Part shown: piece by piece, positions 22,802 to 31,997 of the stretch
How the letters are laid out: every line of letters starts with the position of its first letter
Numbering within the stretch: the first letter of the stretch is position 1
Source of the DNA: Streptomyces ipomoeae 91-03
Lineage (GTDB): Bacteria; Actinomycetota; Actinomycetes; Streptomycetales; Streptomycetaceae
Reading direction: 5' to 3'
Length of the DNA stretch: 35,401 nt
NCBI RefSeq assembly: GCF_000317595.1
Contig: NZ_AEJC01000626.1
Coordinates: 1 to 35,401, forward strand
Program-made: the position numbers and the translations under genes
Notes under the pieces: model-generated
Seen by the model: only the letters and a program-made list of their open reading frames with translations
Told to the model about the DNA's origin: nothing
Database searches by the model: none

Positions 22802-23878
22802 GCCGGTGAGCTGTCGAAGAAGCTGATCACCCAGGCGAAACTGACCGAGGCCCGGTCCTGGCTGGGCGAGGTCTCCGCGGTCGTCCTGCAGCAGTCCCTG
22901 CGCGACGCGGAGACCGCGTACCGGAACTTCTTCGCCTCCCTCAAGGGCACCCGCAAGGGCCCCAAGACCGGCCCGCCCCGCTTCAAGTCCCGTAAAGATG
23001 CCCGGCAGTCGATCCGGTTCACCGCCAACGCCCGCTGGCACCTCACCGACAGCGGCCGGCTGAACCTGCCGAAGATCGGTCCGGTGAAGGTGAAGTGGTC
23101 CCGCACCCTGCCCGCCACCCCGACCTCGGTCACCGTCATCAAGGACGCGGCCGGAAGGTTCTTCGCCTCGTTCGTCATCGACACCGACCCGGCCGCCGAC
23201 GCCGCCCGGATGCCCGCCAGTGACCGGACAGTCGGCATCGGCCTTGGGCTGACGCACTTCGCCGTCCTCTCCGACGGCACGAAGATCGACTCCCCCAGGT
23301 TCCTGCGCCGCGCGGAGAAGAAGCTGAAGAAGGCCCAGCGCGAGCTGTCCCGCAAACAGAAGGGATCCAGCAACCGCGAGAAGGCGCGACTCAAGGTCGC
23401 CCGCGCCCACGCACAAGTGACGGACGCCCGCCGTGAGTTCCACCACCAGCTCTCCACTCAGCTGATCTCCGACAACCAAGGGATCGCCGTGGAGGACCTG
23501 GCGGTCAAAGGACTGGCGCGCACCAAGCTGGCGAAGAGTGTGCATGATGCGGGCTGGTCGCAGTTCGTACACATGCTGGAATACAAAGCGGCTCGGTACG
23601 GGCGGACCCTGGTGAAGATCGGCCGGTTCACACCGACCAGCCAGGTCTGCTCGCGGTGCGGGGCCCAGGACGGCCCCAAGCCCTTGCACATCCGGACCTG
23701 GACCTGTGCCGCCTGCGGTGCGGTCCATGACCGGGACCACAACGCCGCGAAGAACGTCAAAACGGCCGCCGGACTGGCGGTGACAGCCTGTGGAGCGCAG
23801 GTGAGACCAGGACTCGTCCCGGCACAGCGCGACGAAGCAGGAAGCCACGGATTCCCGACCCAAGCCCGTGCCGCGTAG
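22802..23878 (+). pseudogene. Truncated TnpB with a substituted RuvC aspartate
   Basis: An open frame of 358 codons without a plausible start codon; roughly the first 60-70 residues of TnpB are gone, removed by the same deletion as tnpA. The first in-frame GTG is at 23084. The rest resembles TnpB throughout: PPRFKSRKDARQSIRF, then RuvC-I, the Glu motif IAVEDLAVKGL, the zinc ribbon CSRCGAQ / CAACGAVHDRD and the final Asp in DRDHNAAKN. The RuvC-I motif, normally GIDLGLTHF, reads GIGLGLTHF: the catalytic Asp is Gly, a single-base change GAC to GGC. Even if translated it should not cut DNA. Confidence 0.85.
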
Positions 23879-23908
23879 CGGCACAGCAACGGAACGGAAG
23901 GCCAGAAT

Positions 23909-23937
23909 CCTCGGGCTTCAGCCCGAGGAGCAAGTCA
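23909..23937 (+). ncRNA. Right-end hairpin, possible end of a TnpB guide RNA
   Basis: The hairpin CCTCGGGC-TTCA-GCCCGAGG and the terminal GTCAA mark the right boundary. In active elements the TnpB guide RNA runs from the 3' end of tnpB through this hairpin and takes its guide from the flanking DNA. With this TnpB truncated and mutated, a functional RNA is doubtful. Confidence 0.35.
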
Positions 23938-23944
23938 ACTCTCC

Positions 23945-26592
23945 AGCGTCGTCACCGCCCAGAGCCCCGGCAGGCTCAACCCCGCCGGCGGACTCACCGT
24001 GGACGTGTGGATCGCGCCCTACGCCTACGAGCACGGCATCGACGGCAAGCCCCAGGCCCTGGTCAACCAGCACGACCCGGACGCGAGGACCGGATTCCTG
24101 CTCGGCCTGCGCCGCTTCGGGCAGATCGTCTTCCAACTGGGGCTTCGGCACCGAGCTGGTCGAGGTCAAGGGAGCCCAGGACCAGCCGGCCGCCAAGGGC
24201 GGATGGACCCACATCGCGGCCACCTACGACCCGGACGCCCGCGAGCTGCGCCTCTACCGCGACGGCCGCCTGATCGGCACCGCCGCCACTCCGGACAAGA
24301 CCCCCGAACCGGCTTCCGCCGAACCCCTGCTGATCGGCCGTCACAACCGGCCCACCCTGTTGAACGGCGAGTTCCACGCCAACATGTACATGGGCCTGAT
24401 GGACAGCCTCGTGATCCGCCCGGGCACCCTGGACGACACGACCGCGCGGCGGGAGCACGCCGAGCGGATCGCGGCACTCCCCGGCCGCCGCGTGCCCCAA
24501 CCCGACCTCACCCTGGACCGGACCCGCTTCGACGGCGACCGGCACCGCCCCCAGTTCCACATGCTGCCGCCCTGGCACTGGATGAACGAGCCGCACGCGC
24601 CCGTCTACTTCAAGGGCAAGTACCACATCTTCTACCAGCACGACCCGCTCGGCCCCTTCTGGGGCCAGATCCACTGGGGCCACGCGGTCAGCACCGACAT
24701 GGTGCACTGGCGTGACCTGCCCATCGCCCTCGCCCCCCGCCGGGGACTCGATGGGTCCGGACGGCTGCTGGTCGGGTTCGGCGTACGTCGACGGCGACCG
24801 GGGGCCGGTGCTCTTCTTCACCGGCGGCGACGACCGGCTGCCGTACCGCCAGCGCACCGGGCTCGCCGTGTCCTCGTACGCCACCGACCGCGACACCGAC
24901 CTCCCCACCTGGACGATGAAGTCCGAGCCGGTCACCGAGGCACCCGCGGGTCTCCCGGCCGGCCCCGGCACCGCGTGGGCGGAGAACTTCCGCGACCCGT
25001 TCGTCTGGGAGGAGGACGGCGTCTGGTACCAGCTCGTCGGCAGCGGCATCGTCGACTACGACGGCTCGCAGGTCACCAGGAAGCACGGCGGAACCGCACT
25101 CGTCTACACCGCCCGCAGGCCGGAAGGCCCTTGGAAGTACCGGGGCCCGCTGCACTGGAACGACCTCGCCGCCCGGCCCGAGCCCGGCGAGGTGTGGGAG
25201 CTGCCGGTACTCCTCCCGCTTCCCGGCCCCAGGGGCAGGCGCACCGGCAAGCACATCCTGCTGATCAGCCCGTGGTGGGAGTCGTTCAACACGAACGCCG
25301 TCAAGCACACGTACTACTGGATCGGCACCTTCGACAAGCGCGAGTGCCGCTTCGTGCCCGATCACGAAGAGCCCCGCGAGTTCGACTTCGGCGAGCACTT
25401 CACCGGCCCGTCCGGCTTCGTCACCCCCGACGGGCGGTCCGTGGTCTTCAGCATCACCCAGGACCGGCGCAGCGAACAGCAGCACGCCCAGTCGGGTTGG
25501 GCCCACAACGCGGGCATGCCGGTCAGCGTGTCACTGCGCCAGGACAAGACACTCGGAGTCGAACCGATCGCCGAGGCGGCCGGCCTGCGGGGCAGGCGAC
25601 TCGCGAAGATCCGCCAGGCGTCGGTGAAGGAGGCGAACCGCCGACTCGCCGGTGTCTCCGGCGACATGCTGGACATCGAGGCCGTCATCGAACCGCGCGA
25701 CGCCACCACCATCGCCCTGGCCGTCCGGGCGAGCGCCGACGGCAGCGAGCAGACCCTGCTCTCCTACGACACGACCGAGCGCCGCTTCTCCATCGACCGC
25801 CGCCGCTCCAGCCTCGACCCCGACGTCCGCAAGGGCGTCCACGGCGGGGCCGTGGAACTCGAGGGCGGACAGTTGAAGTTGAGGGTCCTGCTCGACCGCT
25901 CGATGCTGGAGGCGTACGTCAACGGCACCAACAGCCTGACCAGCCGCGTGTACCCGACCCGGAAGGACGCCACCGGCCTGCGGCTGACCGCCGGGGGTGG
26001 CTCCGCCCGTGTCGTCTCGCTGGACGTCTGGCGCATGAACGGCGCCTACGACAACCCCGTCGCCCCCGCCGCCTACGACCCGCCGCGCCCGATGGACGTG
26101 GACGCCCTCCCCAACCACGACTTCGCCACCGGGGACCTCACCGGCTGGACCGTCGTCTCGGGCACCACCTTCAGCGACGACAACGTCATCACCCGCACCG
26201 ACTGGGGCTGGGGCGGCCCCTTCTACCAGTCCGAGACCGAGGGCGACCCGACCGGCCACCACCTGTGGGGCTTCAACCCGAACGCGGGCGGCGACGACGC
26301 GGTCGGCGTCCTCCGTTCCGTCACCGTCACCCTCGGCGGAGACGGCGTCGTCGACCTCCTGGTCTCCGGCGGCAACGACCCCGACCGCCTCTACGCGGCC
26401 GTCGTCCGCGCCGACGACCAGAAGGTGCTGGCCAAGGCCACCGGCCGAGGGACCGAGCAGTACCGCCGCGTGGTCTTCGACCTGTCGGCCCACATCGGCG
26501 AACGGATCTACGTCGAGGTCGTCGACAAGGCGACGGGCGGCTGGGGTCACATCAACGTCGACGACGTCAACGTGCCCGTCCGGCGGGAGTGA
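23945..26592 (+). pseudogene. Glycoside hydrolase family 32 gene, truncated and twice frameshifted
   Basis: Three consecutive frames add up to one GH32 protein. First comes the start of a LamG-like domain (VDVWIAPYAYEHGI, to about 24142). The second frame has the rest of LamG and the catalytic start WMNEPHAPVYFKGKYHIFYQ (24145 to about 24750). The third, 24752-26592, has the RDPFVWEEDG motif, ELP in place of the ECP acid/base motif, the C-terminal beta-sandwich and a further carbohydrate-binding-like module. Both shifts are explained by one extra G in a G run (about 24138-24141 and 24754-24756). The N-terminus and signal peptide are absent, cut by the IS200/IS605 element. WMNEP instead of WMNDPNG is seen in one GH32 subgroup. 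Fructan or sucrose was the likely substrate. Confidence 0.75.
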
Positions 26593-26614
26593 CGGCGACC
26601 GCGTTGCGGCAAGA

Positions 26615-26640
26615 GCCCCAGAAGCCCAAGCCTCTGGGGC
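26615..26640 (+). terminator. Terminator-like hairpin after the GH32 remnant
   Basis: GCCCCAGA and TCTGGGGC form an 8-bp stem with a 10-nt loop, 22 bp after the GH32 stop codon. No U-run. Confidence 0.45.
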
Positions 26641-26766
26641 CTGCCCGCGCCGGCGGACGGCCACCTCTGAACGCTTCTCCTCCGCACGGTAGGTGTGCGG
26701 TGCGTGCCGACCGCCGTCCTGGCCCTGGTGGCCGCGCTCATCGGCGACACCCCCCAAGCACCGTCG

Positions 26767-26811
26767 CTTCCCAAGCTGAGAGCGCGAGTTCGATTCTCGT
26801 CACCCGCTCCA
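26767..26811 (+). tRNA. 3' half of tRNA-Gly(CCC), probable attachment site
   Basis: The sequence contains an anticodon loop TTCCCAA (26768-26774), then GCTGAG, the T arm GCGAG-TTCGATT-CTCGT, an acceptor strand CACCCGC, a discriminator T and an encoded CCA (ending 26811). The 5' half (which would begin GCGGGTG) is absent; the bases before 26766 do not pair with the anticodon or acceptor stems. A tRNA 3' half starting in the anticodon loop is the usual core left by tyrosine-recombinase elements. No intact partner was found in the window. Confidence 0.75.
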
Positions 26812-26816
26812 TGGAG

Positions 26817-26843
26817 AAGGCCCAGGTCAGAGACCTGGGCCTT
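26817..26843 (+). terminator. Terminator of the tRNA-Gly gene
   Basis: AAGGCCCAGGTC and GACCTGGGCCTT form a perfect 12-bp stem with loop AGA, followed by TT. It starts five bases after the CCA end, so this is the original downstream end of the tRNA gene. That places native chromosome to the right and an integrated element to the left. Confidence 0.85.
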
Positions 26844-26938
26844 TTGCTGTCCGTTTCGATTACTCGCCGCGTGCCGGATTCGGGCCGAGTGACGACGCCG
26901 GGCGGCGGCCGTGGCGGCCGGTGCCCTCGCCTGGGCCG

Positions 26939-27448
26939 TCAGGAATCTTCAATGGTGATGAAGGGGTCCCACTGGAAATACCCCTTCAATTGCCGTTGGC
27001 GGTCCAGGATCTGGAAGTAGAAGTGGTACACGACCTTTCCGGCGCTTTTGACGGTCGCTCGCCAGTAATGATCCTGGTACCTCTGCGTCCCGAATTCCGG
27101 CCTGCCCTCGGTCCCCTCCTTCGGCAGCGGATAGATGCCGTCGACCACCTCGATCTCCGGTGTCCTGATGAGCGTGTGTTCGCGGTCGCTGCTCACGAAC
27201 CTGTACAGCAACGCCTTGTAGTAGCTGCCGAACGACAGCGTCGTCTCCCGCCACCTGATGCTGTCCCCGGGCTGGGCCCGGAGGTTCAGCTCGGCCCCCG
27301 ACGTGCCGACGATGTGATCGTGGCGCGTCGTCATGTAGATCAGGCTCTGATCGACATACGTCGGCGCGTCGGGGTTCCTCGACGCGTTGGGATACCGCTC
27401 GACGATCGTCTCCGCGTCGAACGCGATCAGTACGTTGAGATCAGCCAT
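26939..27448 (-). CDS. PixA/AidA-family inclusion-body protein
   Basis: 169 residues. The whole length matches the AidA/PixA inclusion-body family: NVLIAFDAETIVERYPNAS, SLIYMTTRHDHIVGTSGAEL, LRAQPGDSIRWRETTLSF, then YYWRAT-like DHYWRATVKSAGKVVYHF and the ending GYFQWDPFITIEDS. Founding members are the methionine-rich inclusion protein PixA of Xenorhabdus and quorum-sensing-controlled AidA of Ralstonia/Burkholderia; their biochemical roles remain unclear. No signal peptide. It is 16 bases downstream of the decarboxylase gene and is the last gene of the three-gene operon. The combination with an amino-acid oxidase and decarboxylase is unusual. Confidence 0.85.
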   Translation of the reverse strand: MADLNVLIAFDAETIVERYPNASRNPDAPTYVDQSLIYMTTRHDHIVGTSGAELNLRAQPGDSIRWRETTLSFGSYYKALLYRFVSSDREHTLIRTPEIEVVDGIYPLPKEGTEGRPEFGTQRYQDHYWRATVKSAGKVVYHFYFQILDRQRQLKGYFQWDPFITIEDS

Positions 27449-27464
27449 TTCCTGTCCCCTTCGT

Positions 27465-29324
27465 CTACGAGACTTCCGGATACGGGACTTTCGACTTCGG
27501 CACCTTGTACGCCATCGCTCGCGGGTAGTCGTGCCGGTGCAGGCGGACGCGGACCAGGAGCGGTCCGGCGTTGACCGGGTCGGTCGGGTCGGTGAGGCGG
27601 GCCAGCAGGTCGTCCAGCTCCGAGGTGTGCGCGATGCCGACCCCGTTCGCCGGGGTCTTCCCGCCGGCGAAGACGGCTGCGAGGCGGTCGTAGTGCCATG
27701 GGTGGAGGACGTTGTAGAAGTCCGCGCCCTCCGAGCCGGCGGAGCCCGGCTCGGCGTAGTAGGACGGGTGCACCAGCATCTGCTCGATGCCGTAGAAGTG
27801 TCCGTTGTCCATGACGAACACCACCGAGCGCAGCCCGAGCCTGGTGTGGGTGGAGATCTCCTGACAGGTCTCCTGGAAGGCGCCGTCGCCGACGAACACC
27901 ATGGGGCGGGCGTGCCCGCGCTCGGGGCTGAGCGCGGCGCCGGTGGCCGCGCCGACCGACCAGCCGATGGACAGCCAGCTGACCTGCGACAGGAACCCGC
28001 CCGCGGGCAGGGACAGGTTCATCGAGCCGATGAGGGAGAACGCGGCGTCGGAGACGACCGTCCAGCTCTGCCGGGTCTCATGGCCCAGGAAGTGGTTGAC
28101 CCGGTCGAACACGCCGTCGTAGGTGAGCCGTTCGGTCTGCCGGGACCGGGAGCCGCTGATACGCAGGGAGGCGCGGTGGTGCTCCAGGCCGGCGGGACGG
28201 TCGCCGGGTGCTCCGTGGTGGGAGTAGGCCTCGGCGTAGTAGTCGGCGGCCAGTCCCCCGGAGCCGTAGCCCTTGACCAGCGCGTCCTGGAGGGCGGGCA
28301 GCAGCTGTTCGAGCTGGACGTCGGGGAAGTAGGAGGTGCCGACGCTGACGCCGCCGTTCGCCGCCATCACCCAGTCGGTGCCCACGCACTGCTCGCCGCC
28401 GAGGTTCTTCGACGTGGACCAGGCGCCGAGCCCGATCCGGCAGGTGGCCCAGTCCTTGAAGATCCCGTGCACGTCCGGGTGGCTGGCGTGACCGTTGTAG
28501 ACGCCGTGGAACTGCGGCAGGTCCTCGTCGACGACGGCCTTGGCGCCGACGGTCGTGCAGAACGGCACGCCGGTGGCCTCCACCAGGTCGGTGAGCTGCC
28601 CGCCGAGGCGGAACCGGTCGATCTCCTCGCCGGCCCACACGATCGGGCGGGGCCTGCCGTCCGGACCGGGGTGCTCCTCGACCAGGGTGAGGATCGCGTG
28701 CACGGCGTGGTCCAGCATGAGCTGGTTGCGCGCGCTGAACGGCCGTTCGCGGCGGAGGATCGGCTCCTCGGGATCGGGACAGGGCTCGTCCCACAGGTCC
28801 TCCATGACCTCCAGGTAGACCGGCCTGCGTTCGGAGAGGCACGCGGTGAGCGCGGCGTCGATCTGGGCAGGAGCCAGGCCCGGGTTGGAGATGACCTGCG
28901 CGTCCACGGTGACCTGCCGGTAGACGTCCAGATTGCTCTCCGGGCGGGGGCTCATGTGGGAGGTGAGCAGGCCGAGGGCGCGGTAGTTCTGCCACTGCTC
29001 GTAGGGCGGGGAGGCGTTGATGGCGACGAGCGGCACCTGCTCGACGTAGGCGCCGCCGCAGGCGTTGAGGAGGTTGAACGCGCCGACGCTGTAGGTGACG
29101 GCAGCCGCGCCTACGCCGTGGATGCGGGCGTAGGCGTCGGCGGCCTGGCCCGCGCCGCCCTCGGTGGGGGTGCCGACCCACTCGATGTCGCCCTCGGCCC
29201 GCAGGGTGGTCAGGAACGGGCCGAGGTGGTTGCCGGGGACGCCGAACAGGTGGGTGATGCCCAACTCGGCCAGCCTCAGGGCGAGATAGCGGGCGACCGT
29301 GCACTCGGGGTTGATCGCGGTCAC
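27465..29324 (-). CDS. ThDP-dependent 2-oxo-acid decarboxylase (PDC/IPDC-like)
   Basis: 619 residues from the GTG at 29324, with AGGAGG upstream; the long in-frame extension above it is the antiphase of the preceding gene. The Pyr domain carries the ThDP-activating Glu55 in GTPTEGGAGQ. The PP domain has the GDG...N motif at 479-507 (VFVGDGAFQETC to FVMDNGHFYG). Similarity is to pyruvate/indolepyruvate/phenylpyruvate decarboxylases; it is longer than the usual 550-570 residues, with an insertion around 350-400. It would turn a 2-oxo acid into an aldehyde and CO2. Its start overlaps the oxidase stop by four bases (GTGA), so the oxidase product is its likely substrate. Confidence 0.87.
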   Translation of the reverse strand: MTAINPECTVARYLALRLAELGITHLFGVPGNHLGPFLTTLRAEGDIEWVGTPTEGGAGQAADAYARIHGVGAAAVTYSVGAFNLLNACGGAYVEQVPLVAINASPPYEQWQNYRALGLLTSHMSPRPESNLDVYRQVTVDAQVISNPGLAPAQIDAALTACLSERRPVYLEVMEDLWDEPCPDPEEPILRRERPFSARNQLMLDHAVHAILTLVEEHPGPDGRPRPIVWAGEEIDRFRLGGQLTDLVEATGVPFCTTVGAKAVVDEDLPQFHGVYNGHASHPDVHGIFKDWATCRIGLGAWSTSKNLGGEQCVGTDWVMAANGGVSVGTSYFPDVQLEQLLPALQDALVKGYGSGGLAADYYAEAYSHHGAPGDRPAGLEHHRASLRISGSRSRQTERLTYDGVFDRVNHFLGHETRQSWTVVSDAAFSLIGSMNLSLPAGGFLSQVSWLSIGWSVGAATGAALSPERGHARPMVFVGDGAFQETCQEISTHTRLGLRSVVFVMDNGHFYGIEQMLVHPSYYAEPGSAGSEGADFYNVLHPWHYDRLAAVFAGGKTPANGVGIAHTSELDDLLARLTDPTDPVNAGPLLVRVRLHRHDYPRAMAYKVPKSKVPYPEVS

Positions 29325-31360
29325 GAGTGGTCCTCCTGCCGGCTCGGGCCCGGGGTGGTGACCGGCGGGGCCTGGTGAACGGCGAGGGCGGCACGGACGG
29401 CGCTCTCCAGGGCGCCCTCGATCCAGGCGTGCTTGAGGGAGGTGTGCTCGCCGGCGAAGTGCACGGGGCCTTCGGGCCGGGAGACGTCCAGGTGGAAGCT
29501 GGTCATCTGGTGCGCGGTGTAGATGGCGGCCTCGCCGAAGGCGTACGGGTCGCGGGCCCAGCTCTGGGTGGCGCCCCGGCCGGTGAAGAACACCTCGATG
29601 CGGCGGCCGTGCACGGCCTGGAGGTTGCGCAGGGCGTAGACGTAGCGCTCCGCGTCCGGCATGGAGTCCCAGCGCGCGGCGTCGTCGGACCAGCAGTACG
29701 AGGCGAGCACCACGCCGCCGGAGCCGCCCTCCACCCGGTGCGACGGGTAGTACAGGAACCGGTTGGGGTTGTCGGTGACGGAGCCCCCTCCGAAGCAGTG
29801 GGAGGCCGGGCGGACCGCCGGGCCGCGCAGCGGCAGGGTGCTGTCGATCTGCCGCAGCTCCTCGGTGACGCTGCTGTCCTTGACCGCGGCACCCAGCAGA
29901 CCGGCGTCCGGCTCGGCGAGCGTGGGGACGGCCTCGGTGTCCGCCTCGGCTCCCAGCCGGTAGTACTCGTACAGGCCCGGTGCGATGCGCTCGAGCTCGT
30001 CGCGCCAGTCGTCCTCGGTGAACTCCCACCACCGGTGGCTGAACTCCAGCAGCACCTTGGTGGCCTGGTCGTAGTGGGTCTCGATGATGGCGCGGCGCTT
30101 CTTGTACGACATCGAGGGGACGATCTCCACGAAGCGCAGCGCGGAGAACGGGATGGTGACGATCGCCAGGTCCGCGGTCCACAGACGCGGCGGTGCCTGC
30201 GGGTCGTCCTCGGAGACGGTCTGGACGGCCACGCCCCATCCGTCGGGTCCGACGGCGCCGGTGCCCTCGGGGTCGGTGTCGCGGCTGGGGTCGTGGTACT
30301 CGAGGCGGATCATGCGGTGGCCCAGCCGCACCTCGTCGCGCAGGCCCTGGTGGAGGGCGTGCGGCAGGCGCCAGCTGCCGCCGGGGATCTCCCAGTAGCG
30401 GACGCCGGGATTGATGTCACTGCGGCTCAGGAAGCTGTGGAAGAAGGACAGGTGCAGCCGTGAGGACATGTTCTCGAGGGTTCCGACGGCCTCGATCGCC
30501 TCGTCGCTGAGCCCGGCGTAGTCGCGCAGGAAGCCGCCCATCGAGTAGCCGTCGAAGTCGCGGATCACCCGGGCCCAGCCCTCGACCCACTCGTCGAACG
30601 GCTTGTTGACGCGCTTTCCGTCGACGACGTCGGAGTAGTAGTCGCGCACGGTCTCCAGCGCGTCGTCGACCATCTTCACGACGGGGGCACGGACCTCGTC
30701 GTCGGTGAGGTGGAAGCCCTCGTTGATCCGTTCGGGACCGGCGGTGTAGGCGGCACGCCGCACCTGGACGCGGTTGACGCGGATCCAGGAGTTGCCGCGC
30801 TTGTCGGGTTCCCGGAAGTCCGGGCTGTCGTCGCCGTAGGTCCAGGTCCGGCCGGTGAAGGAGGTGTACGTCACCGGGGGGACGGGCACGTCGGGGCCGC
30901 TGCCGGTACGGGGGTCCACGTCCACGTTGTAGAACTGGCGGCGGCCGAGGCCGAGTTTGTCGACGAGGGCGAGGACGAGCGGGTGGAAGTCGGGCAGCCG
31001 CATGGCACCGGCCTCGGCGTACTGGGCCGCGTCGTCGAAGGGCTGGTGGTGCTTGGTGGTGCGGAAGGTCTTGATGCGTCCGCCGACCCGGTTGGCGTTG
31101 GCCTCGAGGAGGGTGACGTCGTGGCCGGCGTCCTTGAGCAGGCGGCCGGCGACGAGGCCGGTGATGCCGGCACCGATGATGAGGATCTTCTTGCGCGGGT
31201 GGTGGGTGGAGCCGAGGCGGCCCGTGTCGATCAGGGTGTGGAGATAGCCGAGCTTGAGGTCGTTGTCGTCCGGCCCGACGAGGAGGAGTTCGCGGGCGAG
31301 CTTGAGACATGTCTGCCAGCGCGCACGGGTGGCGGAGTTGTCCCGTGGAGTCTCGGTCAT
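29321..31360 (-). CDS. L-glutamate-oxidase-like FAD amino-acid oxidase
   Basis: 679 residues. The FAD dinucleotide motif IIGAGITGLVAG (61-72) is followed by LLEANANRVGGR. The protein follows Streptomyces L-glutamate oxidase closely along its length: ELLLVGPDDNDLKLGYL, AEAGAMRLPDFHPLVLALVD, NMSSRLHLSFFHSFLSRSDI, YWEIPGGSWRLP and the C-terminal FAGEHTSLKHAWIEGALES. The Arg in SSRLHL and the Trp in HAWIEGA correspond to residues that line the L-glutamate site in that enzyme. Reaction: L-amino acid plus oxygen to 2-oxo acid, ammonia and hydrogen peroxide. No signal peptide is seen. It is the first gene of the operon. Substrate could be Glu or another amino acid. Confidence 0.87.
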   Translation of the reverse strand: MTETPRDNSATRARWQTCLKLARELLLVGPDDNDLKLGYLHTLIDTGRLGSTHHPRKKILIIGAGITGLVAGRLLKDAGHDVTLLEANANRVGGRIKTFRTTKHHQPFDDAAQYAEAGAMRLPDFHPLVLALVDKLGLGRRQFYNVDVDPRTGSGPDVPVPPVTYTSFTGRTWTYGDDSPDFREPDKRGNSWIRVNRVQVRRAAYTAGPERINEGFHLTDDEVRAPVVKMVDDALETVRDYYSDVVDGKRVNKPFDEWVEGWARVIRDFDGYSMGGFLRDYAGLSDEAIEAVGTLENMSSRLHLSFFHSFLSRSDINPGVRYWEIPGGSWRLPHALHQGLRDEVRLGHRMIRLEYHDPSRDTDPEGTGAVGPDGWGVAVQTVSEDDPQAPPRLWTADLAIVTIPFSALRFVEIVPSMSYKKRRAIIETHYDQATKVLLEFSHRWWEFTEDDWRDELERIAPGLYEYYRLGAEADTEAVPTLAEPDAGLLGAAVKDSSVTEELRQIDSTLPLRGPAVRPASHCFGGGSVTDNPNRFLYYPSHRVEGGSGGVVLASYCWSDDAARWDSMPDAERYVYALRNLQAVHGRRIEVFFTGRGATQSWARDPYAFGEAAIYTAHQMTSFHLDVSRPEGPVHFAGEHTSLKHAWIEGALESAVRAALAVHQAPPVTTPGPSRQEDHS

Positions 31361-31374
31361 AGCTTGCGATCGTA

Positions 31375-31401
31375 GATATGGAGAAACGATTTCTTGGTAT
31401 C
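31375..31401. promoter_or_regulatory. 27-bp interrupted palindrome upstream of the oxidase operon
   Basis: GATA-TGG-AGAAA-CGA-TTTCT-TGG-TATC: two pairs of matching arms (GATA/TATC and AGAAA/TTTCT) around CGA, 14 bp before the oxidase ATG. The A/T-rich composition stands out from the surrounding DNA. It probably overlaps the promoter and could be a repressor operator; no consensus recognised. Confidence 0.4.
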
Positions 31402-31953
31402 TCCGGAAGATAAAGTCCTAAAAACACCGACGCACTGCCTGACGGAATTTCGGCTTGCCCGGCTTTTCCTTACGAGGACGGAAGATTCGCCAGGGACAGA
31501 AGGGAAAGGGGACGAAGCCGAATCAACAATTCACTTGCGGAATGCGGAAATCCTGGGGCCTCGATGGTGCTGGTCTCGCCAGCCGATTCGGCCCAAAAGG
31601 CGTCACCCGGCTCCTGCCGCCGGTCGACGGTCTGCCGCCGGTACGGGGCAAGCGGGGTCTGTCTCGTTGCGGCGGAGCGGGGCCGGGGGTTGTGAGCAGG
31701 TGGCGATCGATGGCGCACGAGCGTGTTCTGGCGTGCGTGAGTGGGTCTTTGGGTGGTGGCAGGCGCACTCACGAAAAAGGGAACGGAAGTTCTCGCCTCG
31801 AATGCGTGACCTTCTCCGGTGGTGGCCGTTGGGGGTGGGGACGGATTTGTGCGGCACCGGGGTGGGGGTGGCGTGGTGGGCGGCGCGGGCCCGCCGCAGA
31901 GCGGTGGCCGCCTCGTCGCGACGGCCCAGGGCGTCCAGAGCCAGACCGAGGTA
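31402..31953. other. Gene-free stretch with a possible TPR remnant
   Basis: No credible gene is seen. Near 31875-31953 the minus strand reads YLGLALDALGRRDEAATALR, which resembles one tetratricopeptide repeat, so the 3' end of a TPR regulator may once have been here. The rest (31402-31870) is lower in coding character on all frames. Confidence 0.35.
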
Positions 31954-31981
31954 CCCGTCGGACCCCGGGGGGTCCGACGGG
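31954..31981 (-). terminator. Strong hairpin after the AA10 gene
   Basis: CCCGTCGGACCCC and GGGGTCCGACGGG form a perfect 13-bp inverted repeat with two bases between arms, 16 bp beyond the stop of the AA10 gene. A strong, probably bidirectional, terminator. Confidence 0.75.
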
Positions 31982-31997
31982 CGTTCGGCCGGGTGTG

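Larger units (their letters stand above)
22501..23938. mobile_element. Internally deleted IS200/IS605-type element
   Basis: The element has the divergent tnpA/tnpB layout. Its left end carries a hairpin CCGGCG-TTCA-CGCCGG (22515-22530) and its right end a hairpin CCTCGGGC-TTCA-GCCCGAGG (23909-23928) followed by GTCAA, both typical subterminal structures recognised by TnpA. The 5' halves of tnpA and tnpB have been removed by a deletion with its junction near 22797-22801. It can no longer move without help in trans. Confidence 0.8.

Noticed and set aside
29327..30463. 378-codon plus-strand ORF opposite the amino-acid oxidase
   Set aside because: It is an antisense frame of a clear oxidase; composition is Gly/Val/Ala/Arg-rich without domains.
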